Assembly (NCBI RefSeq): GCF_000720325.1
Contig: NZ_JOJM01000132.1
Location: 1 to 9,044 of the forward strand
Direction: 5' to 3'
Origin: Streptomyces sp. NRRL B-1347
GTDB lineage: Bacteria > Actinomycetota > Actinomycetes > Streptomycetales > Streptomycetaceae
Length of the DNA: 9,044 nucleotides
Shown: in pieces, positions 1-9,044 of the stretch
How the letters are laid out: each line of letters starts with the position of its first letter
Numbering within the stretch: position 1 is the stretch's first letter
The notes under the pieces: generated by a model
What the model was told of the DNA's origin: nothing
Databases searched by the model: none
What the model saw: only the letters and a program-made list of their open reading frames with translations
Position numbers and translations under genes: made by a program

Positions 1-2
1 GT

Positions 3-3000
3 GAGCTGGCTGCCGCGTACGTGGCCGGGCTCTGGTCTCTCGAAGACGCGGCTCAACTGGTCGCCGCTCGCGGCCGGTTGATGCAGGCGCTGCCCGAGGA
101 TGGGGCGATGCTGGCCGCGCAGATCGCGGAGGCTGACGTCCTGCCGCTGCTGGCGGGCGTCTCGGACCGCGTGGGTGTGGCGGCCGTGAACGGGCCCGCG
201 CAGATCGTGCTCTCCGGCGAGCGCGCAGCTCTCGAAGGCTTGGAGGAGGTGCTGCGCGGTCAGGGCCGCAAGGTGAAGTGGCTGAAGGTGTCGCACGCCT
301 TCCACTCGCCGCTCATGGACCCCGTCCTGGGCGACTTCCGGCGCGTGGCACAGCAGCTGACGTACCAGGACGTGACGCTCCCGGTGGTCTCCAACCTCAC
401 CGGCGAGCTGGCGGACACCGCCGAACTGAAGGACCCGGAGTACTGGGTCCGCCACGTACGCGAGGCCGTGCGCTTCCACGACGGTCTGAACGCCCTCACC
501 GGGTACGGCGTCTCCACGCTCCTGGAACTGGGCCCGGACGCCGTCCTCACCGCGATGGCGCACGACACACTCATCGAACCCGCCGCGCAGAAGGGCCTGA
601 TCGCCACCGTCCGCAAGGACCGCGTGGAGCCCGGTACGTTCCTCACCGCCCTCGCGCAGCTGCACGTACGCGGGGTCGAGGTCGACTGGACGCCGCTGTA
701 CGCCGGGACGCGTCGCCGTGTCGAGCTGCCCACCTACGCCTTCCAGCGCCGGCGCTACTGGCCGAGCGCGGCCGTGGGCTCGGCGGGCGACGTGTCGGCG
801 ACCGGACTGGTCGCGGCGGGGCACCCGCTCCTGGGCGCGGCGGTGCCGCTGGCCGACTCGGACGGCCACCTCTTCACCGGGCGGCTCTCGCTGCGCACCC
901 ACCCCTGGCTGGCGGATCACGCGGTGGCGGGCCGGGTGCTGCTGCCCGGTACGGCGTTCGTCGAGCTGGCCGTGCGGGCCGGTGACGAGGTCGGCTGCGG
1001 TGTCCTGGAGGAGCTGACCCTGGCATCCCCGCTGGTGCTGCCGGAGCGTGGGGCCGTACAGCTCCAGGTCGCCGTGGGCGCGAAGGACGCGGACGGGCGG
1101 CGCGCGGTCGTCCTGCACTCCCGCGAGGAGCGCGACGACTACGCGGCCGACGGCGGGTGGACCGCGCACGCCACCGGTGTGCTCGCCGACAGCGGGCTGC
1201 GGCAGCCGGAGTTCCGGCTCGCCGAGTGGCCGCCGCGCGACGCGGCCGAGGTCGATGTCGAGGGCCTCTACCAGCACTTGACGGGGCTGGGCTTCGCGTA
1301 CGGGGAGGCCTTCCAGGGGCTGCGTGCCGCCTGGCGGCGCGGCGACGAGGTGTTCGCCGAGGTCGCGCTCCCGGAGGGGCAGGCCGACAGCGCGGAGGCC
1401 TTCCGGCTGCACCCCGCGCTCCTCGACGCGGCCCTGCACGTGCTCGGCCTCGGCGTGCTCCGGGACACCGGGGCCGAGGGCGAAGGCGCGCGGCTGCCGT
1501 TCGCCTGGAGCGGTGTCTCGCTGCACGCGACCGGGGCGACGACGCTGCGCGTCCGGCTCGCCCCCACGGGCGACGACGGCGTGTCCCTCGCCGTCGCGGA
1601 CGGGCTCGGCGACCCGGTCGCCACCGTCGACTCGCTGGTGTTCCGGCCGGTCGCGGTGGACCGGCTCGGCGGCGGCGCGGCCGACGACTCGATGTTCCGA
1701 GTGGAGTGGCGCCCGCAGCCGCTGCCGTCCGCCGCCAGGCTCGCGCTGGCCTCCTACGAGGACCTCGGCGCGAGCGAGGAGCTTCCGGACGCCGTGGTGT
1801 GGCGGGCCGGTGGCACCGAGGGCGCGATGAGCCCGGAGACCGTGTCGGCACGCCTTGCCGAGGCGCTCGGCGTGGTGCAGGGCCTGCTGGCCGACGCGCG
1901 GTACGAGACGCTGCCGCTGGTGGTGGTGACGCGCGGCGCCGTCGCCGCCGGTGACGGCGTGGTGGACCCGGTCGGCGCGGCCGTGTGGGGTCTGGTGCGC
2001 TCGGCCCGCTCCGAACACCCGGGCCGGTTCGTCCTCGTGGACACCGACACCGACACCGACGCCGACACCGACGAGTCGGTCCTTGCTGCCGTACTCGCGT
2101 CGGGTGAGCCCGAGGTGGCGGTGCGGGGTACCGCGGCGTACGTGCCGCGCCTGTCCCGCGTCGCAACCACCGGAGGGAACGACACCCCCTGGGGCAAGGG
2201 CTCCGTCCTCGTGACGGGCGCGTTCGGCGGCCTGGGACGCCAGGTGGTGCGGCACCTGGCCGCGTACCACGGCGTACGCGACCTGCTGCTCGTCTCACGC
2301 CGCGGCCCGCAGGCCGCGGGAGCGGACGAACTGCGCGCCGAACTCGCCGAGTTCGGCACCCGCGTGACGGTCGCCGCGTGCGACGTGGCCGACCGGGACG
2401 CCCTGGCCCGGCTCCTCGACGACGAGGGCGCGGACGTCTCGGCGGTCGTGCACGTCGCGGGCGTCCTCGACGACGGCGTCGTCACGTCCCTCACCCCGGA
2501 GCGCGTCGACACCGTGCTGCGCGCCAAGGTGAACGCGGCGCTCAACCTGCACGAGCTCACCGCGGGGCGCGACCTGTCCGCCTTCGTCCTGTTCTCCTCC
2601 GCCGCCGGGATCCTCGGCGGCGCGGGCCAGGCGAACTACGCGGCCGCCAACAGCTTCCTGGACGCCCTCGCGGCCTCCCGCCGCGCACAGGGCCTCCCGG
2701 CGACCTCGCTCGCCTGGGGCATGTGGGCCCAGGACAGCGCGATGACGGGCGGCCTCGCCGACGCCGACCTCCAGCGCATGGCCCGCGGCGGCGTCGCCCC
2801 GCTGTCCACGGAGGAGGGCCTGGCCCTCCTCGACGCGGCGGTCACCACGGCCGACGCGCCCGCCGCCCTCGTCCCCCTCCGCCTGGACGCGGCGTCCCTG
2901 CGGGCCGCGGCGGAGACCGACGCCGACGGCGTACCGGCGCTGCTGCGCGGCCTCGTCCGCACCCCGGCCCGGCGCGCCGCGGCGGGCGCGGCCGCGGCCG

Positions 3001-3560
3001 AACCGGCGGGCCAGGCACCCCTGCTCGCCCAGCTGGCGGGGCTCGACGCGGCCGAGCGCGACAAGGTGCTCACCGAACTGGTCTGCACGCACGTGGCGGC
3101 CGTCCTCGGCTACGAGTCCGCGGCGGCCGTGGAGGCCCACCGCGCCTTCCGGGAGCTGGGCTTCGACTCGCTCACCGCCGTCGAACTGCGCAACGCCGTG
3201 AACGGGGCCACCGGCCTGCGGCTGCCCGCCACGCTGATCTTCGACTACCCGACCCCGGCCGCCCTCGCGGCCCACCTCGCCACCGCGCTGCCGCTCGGCG
3301 ACGGCGGGAACGGCGGCGGCCTCTCCGTGCTCGACGAGCTGGACCGCCTGGAGTCGGCCCTGCTCGCGACGGAAGCGGACAGCATCGCCCAATCGAAGAT
3401 CACCATCCGGCTCCAGACCCTCCTGTCGCGCTGGAGCGCCCTCCAGGGCCAGGGCGCCAAGGCGGGCGGACCGGCGGACGACGACCTCGACCTGGACCTG
3501 GACGCGGTCTCGGACGAGGAACTCTTCGACGCGCTCGACGACGAGCTCGGCCTCACCTGA
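3..3560 (+). CDS. Modular type I polyketide synthase, C-terminal part (AT-DH-KR-ACP-docking), 5' partial
   Basis: This is a cytoplasmic megasynthase carrying one chain-extension module, with the KS and the start of the AT lying upstream of the window. The window opens inside the AT nucleophile motif: the last two bases of a Gly codon are followed by Glu, matching the GHSIGE of the next gene. AT (to about 760) has HAFH at 294-305, the malonyl-CoA signature. DH (about 795-1660) has catalytic His at 918-920 in an HxxxGxxxxP motif and Asp at 1425-1427, so it looks active. KR has its structural half at about 1690-2190 and catalytic half at 2205-2740, with NADPH motif TGAFGGLG (2214-2237), Ser 2598, Tyr 2637 and Asn 2649. 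LDD at 2466-2474 without an A-type Trp indicates a B1-type KR. ACP has its phosphopantetheine Ser at 3168-3170 in GFDSL. A class 1 C-terminal docking domain ends the protein at TGA 3558-3560. There is no ER, so the expected product is a 2,3-unsaturated, probably trans, unbranched unit. Domain calls are firm; the product is inferred. Confidence 0.96.
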   Translation, partial: ELAAAYVAGLWSLEDAAQLVAARGRLMQALPEDGAMLAAQIAEADVLPLLAGVSDRVGVAAVNGPAQIVLSGERAALEGLEEVLRGQGRKVKWLKVSHAFHSPLMDPVLGDFRRVAQQLTYQDVTLPVVSNLTGELADTAELKDPEYWVRHVREAVRFHDGLNALTGYGVSTLLELGPDAVLTAMAHDTLIEPAAQKGLIATVRKDRVEPGTFLTALAQLHVRGVEVDWTPLYAGTRRRVELPTYAFQRRRYWPSAAVGSAGDVSATGLVAAGHPLLGAAVPLADSDGHLFTGRLSLRTHPWLADHAVAGRVLLPGTAFVELAVRAGDEVGCGVLEELTLASPLVLPERGAVQLQVAVGAKDADGRRAVVLHSREERDDYAADGGWTAHATGVLADSGLRQPEFRLAEWPPRDAAEVDVEGLYQHLTGLGFAYGEAFQGLRAAWRRGDEVFAEVALPEGQADSAEAFRLHPALLDAALHVLGLGVLRDTGAEGEGARLPFAWSGVSLHATGATTLRVRLAPTGDDGVSLAVADGLGDPVATVDSLVFRPVAVDRLGGGAADDSMFRVEWRPQPLPSAARLALASYEDLGASEELPDAVVWRAGGTEGAMSPETVSARLAEALGVVQGLLADARYETLPLVVVTRGAVAAGDGVVDPVGAAVWGLVRSARSEHPGRFVLVDTDTDTDADTDESVLAAVLASGEPEVAVRGTAAYVPRLSRVATTGGNDTPWGKGSVLVTGAFGGLGRQVVRHLAAYHGVRDLLLVSRRGPQAAGADELRAELAEFGTRVTVAACDVADRDALARLLDDEGADVSAVVHVAGVLDDGVVTSLTPERVDTVLRAKVNAALNLHELTAGRDLSAFVLFSSAAGILGGAGQANYAAANSFLDALAASRRAQGLPATSLAWGMWAQDSAMTGGLADADLQRMARGGVAPLSTEEGLALLDAAVTTADAPAALVPLRLDAASLRAAAETDADGVPALLRGLVRTPARRAAAGAAAAEPAGQAPLLAQLAGLDAAERDKVLTELVCTHVAAVLGYESAAAVEAHRAFRELGFDSLTAVELRNAVNGATGLRLPATLIFDYPTPAALAAHLATALPLGDGGNGGGLSVLDELDRLESALLATEADSIAQSKITIRLQTLLSRWSALQGQGAKAGGPADDDLDLDLDAVSDEELFDALDDELGLT
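2040..2075 (+). repeat. In-frame hexanucleotide repeat encoding Asp-Thr dipeptides
   Basis: Six GAC-NNN units encode [12 protein letters not shown] in the KR structural subdomain, just after the conserved FVLVD strand. Four of the units are exact GACACC and one is GACGCC. The repeat lies in a surface loop of variable length in KR structural halves, so it is probably neutral. Such repeats can slip during replication. The equivalent loop in the next gene falls inside the segment missing at about 7680. Confidence 0.85.
3318..3557 (+). other. C-terminal class 1 docking domain of the first PKS
   Basis: After the ACP, about 80 residues form the expected docking architecture. A first helix ([14 protein letters not shown]) and a second predicted helix (roughly [13 protein letters not shown]) would make the dimeric bundle. 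A low-complexity acidic linker (DDDLDLDLD, 3477-3503) follows, then the terminal recognition helix [14 protein letters not shown]. The last helix is typical of class 1 docking partners that contact an N-terminal coiled coil on the next PKS. The matching coiled coil is at the start of the gene at 3652, supporting direct chain transfer. Helix assignments are by pattern, not structure prediction. Confidence 0.85.
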
Positions 3561-3651
3561 CGTGCCCGAAGCAGCCGAAAGACCCGAAGTGAACCGTACG
3601 ACCGGCGCGCTGAGCGCGGCCTTTATCAACACCACGAGGAGCTGACGAGAG
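3561..3651 (+). other. 91-nt intergenic gap between PKS genes
   Basis: This is the only non-coding stretch in the window. It holds a ribosome binding site near its 3' end and a short GC palindrome (3606-3618) with no following T-run. I see no convincing promoter or terminator. The short gap and shared direction suggest one transcript for both PKS genes. Confidence 0.7.
3636..3641 (+). promoter_or_regulatory. Ribosome binding site for the second PKS gene
   Basis: GAGGAG lies 10 nt upstream of ATG 3652 and complements the 3' end of 16S rRNA. Together with the docking-helix start [13 protein letters not shown], which is typical of PKS subunit N-termini, it fixes the start codon. Confidence 0.85.
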
Positions 3652-7706
<4,055 letters not shown>

Positions 7707-7728
<22 letters not shown>

Positions 7729-8519
7729 TGCGCGCCGCCGCGGGCGTCACGACCCTCGGCGTTCCGGCGGGCGAGGCCTGGCAGCTGGGTGTGACGGACC
7801 GGGGCACGCTGGAGAACCTCGCGCTGCTGCCGGTCGCCGAGGACGCCCCGGAGTGGGCCGGCAGGCCGCTTGGCGTGGGTGAGGTGCGTGTCGAGGTGCG
7901 CGCGGCGGGTGTCAACTTCCGTGACGCGCTGATCGCGTTGGGCATGTACCCGGGCGACGCGGTGATGGGCACCGAAGGCGCTGGTGTCGTCGTCGAGGTG
8001 GGCTCCGAAGTGAGCGGCCTCGCCGTCGGTGACCACGTCCTGGGCCTCATCGACGGTGGCTTCGGCCCGCTCGCCGTGGCCGACGCGCGCATGGTGGCGC
8101 GGATTCCGGAGGGCTGGTCCTTCGCTCAGGCGGCGTCGGTGCCGACGGTGTTCCTGACCGCGTACTACGCGCTGCGTGACCTGGCTGACCTCCAGGAGGG
8201 GCAGTCGCTGCTGGTGCACGCGGCGGCCGGTGGTGTGGGCATGGCGGCGGTGCAGCTGGCCCGGCACTTCGGCGCCGAGGTGTACGGCACGGCCAGCGCC
8301 GGGAAGTGGGGCGTCCTGCGGGACCTCGGCATCGAGGACAGCCACATCGCCTCCTCCCGCACCCTGGACTTCGAGGCGACCGTGCTCGCGGCCAGCGACG
8401 GCCGGGGTGTGGACGTCGTCCTCAACTCCCTGGCGAGGGAGTTCGTGGATGCTTCGCTGCGGTTGCTGCCGCGTGGCGGGCGTTTCGTGGAGATGGGCAA
8501 GACCGACGGGGTGTGCTGA
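7707..8519 (+). CDS. PKS enoylreductase (ER) fragment, frame-shifted from the KS-AT-DH frame
   Basis: This encodes an NADPH-dependent ER of the medium-chain reductase family, which reduces the 2,3-enoyl-ACP. PKS homology in this frame begins at 7686 ([14 protein letters not shown], the end of the KR structural half). GTG 7707 is only the first start-like codon and has no well-spaced RBS. Counting from it, the substrate-binding part has [14 protein letters not shown] (70-83), the cofactor motif is [10 protein letters not shown] (171-180), and the KWGVLRDLG segment (200-208) and SSRTLDF (216-222) follow. These are canonical. The reading ends after EMGKTD at residues 262-267 with GVC and a stop, whereas family members continue for about 40 residues before the GVLKPLP segment. 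That block is absent. Tyr81 in GMYPG may be the ER stereochemistry residue, but with a malonyl unit there is no alpha-methyl to set. In an intact gene this would be an internal domain, not a separate protein. Confidence 0.85.
8502..8518 (+). other. Frame-breaking junction 2, in the ER C-terminus
   Basis: Frame 3 reads EMGKTD to 8507 and frame 2 then reads [14 protein letters not shown]. Typical PKS ER domains have about 40 residues between these motifs, including a VRDPE segment and a YRAFDL segment. None is present. The implied loss is about 120 nt and 1 mod 3. The block size comes from memory of the ER family, as no paralogous ER is in the window. Confidence 0.85.
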
Positions 8520-9044
8520 AGCCGCTGCCGGTCAAGGCGTGGGACGTGCGCCGGGCGCCGGAGGCGTTCCGGTACCTGAGCCAGGCCCGGCACGTCGGCA
8601 AGGTCGTCCTGACCCTGCCGCCGGTGTTCAGGACCGAGGGGACCGTGCTCGTCACGGGTGCTCTGGGCGGTCTGGGCCGGGTGGTGGCCCGGCACCTGGC
8701 CGGTGAGCACGGCGTACGGGACTTGCTGCTGGTCTCGCGGCGTGGTGCCGACGCTCCTGGTGCGGATGAAGTGCGGGCCGAGCTGGAGGAGTTGGGTGCG
8801 CGGGTGCGGATCGCCGCGTGCGACGTCGCCGACCGGGACGCGCTGGCCGCCCTCCTGGACGAGGTGCGTGCCGAGCTGAGTGCCGTCGTGCACGTGGCGG
8901 GTGTCGTCGACGACGGCATCCTCACCTCCCTCACCGCGGAGCGGCTGGACACGGTGCTGCGTCCGAAGGTGGACGCGGCGGTGAATCTCCACGAGCTGAC
9001 GGCGGGTCTGGACCTGTCGGCGTTCGTGCTGTTCTCGTCCGCTG
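8507..9044 (+). CDS. PKS ER C-terminus and ketoreductase (KR) fragment, open at window end
   Basis: This third frame has no stop from 8507 to the window end. It resumes the ER at [21 protein letters not shown], runs through the end of the ER ([13 protein letters not shown]), then enters the KR catalytic half with NADPH motif TGALGGLG at 8654-8677. VDD at 8906-8914 stands where B-type KRs carry LDD, so B-type stereochemistry is likely. The window ends at FVLFSSA, at the catalytic Ser region, so the Tyr and Asn are not seen. As a separate gene its start would be unclear: GTG 8513 overlaps the stop at 8517-8519, but this is normal internal PKS sequence. The remaining KR and an ACP are expected downstream. 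Confidence 0.88.

Noticed and set aside
3606..3618. Short palindrome CGCGC-TGA-GCGCG between the two PKS genes, as a possible terminator
   Set aside because: The stem is only 5 bp with a 3-nt loop and no T-run follows. Such palindromes are common by chance in DNA this GC-rich.
2295..3635. Long open frame on the minus strand (446 codons)
   Set aside because: It lies opposite clear KR-ACP coding sequence. Composition is the low-complexity Arg/Gly/Val type expected from the complement of GC-rich codons, with no recognisable domain.

Overview
The window lies inside a modular type I polyketide synthase (PKS) locus. Very high GC, GC-rich third codon positions, class 1 docking domains and canonical cis-AT module architecture point to an actinomycete, most likely Streptomyces or a close relative. 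Everything readable is on the + strand, and I cannot assign the cluster to a named product.

Layout: (1) Positions 1-3560 hold the 3' end of one PKS gene. The window opens inside the acyltransferase (AT) active-site motif, and the order is AT(partial)-DH-KR-ACP-C-terminal docking domain. (2) Positions 3561-3651 are a 91-nt intergenic gap with a good ribosome binding site. (3) A second PKS gene starts at 3652 with an N-terminal docking helix and reads KS-AT-DH and the start of the KR structural subdomain. It then breaks frame near 7680. (4) The enoylreductase (ER) follows in another frame to a stop at 8519. (5) The ER tail and the KR follow in the third frame from about 8507 and run off the window end.

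Function: both AT domains carry malonyl-CoA signatures (HAFH in both, GHSIG in the complete one). The first module (DH plus a B-type KR) should leave a double bond, probably trans. The second, if intact, would be fully reducing (KS-AT-DH-ER-KR-[ACP]) and leave a saturated two-carbon unit. The two proteins should be consecutive in the assembly line, with the docking domain at the end of the first handing the chain to the docking helix at the start of the second.

The main anomaly is in the second gene. At two places (about 7680-7686 and 8505-8513) a conserved block of roughly 40-50 residues is missing and the frame changes. Each loss appears to have length 1 mod 3, so together they do not restore frame. 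As written, the module is split into three reading frames. This is either a genuine pseudogenised or split PKS, or two small assembly deletions in repetitive, GC-rich PKS DNA. The sequence alone cannot decide, but two similarly sized losses inside otherwise well-conserved coding sequence make an assembly problem the leading explanation. I found no new kind of system here.
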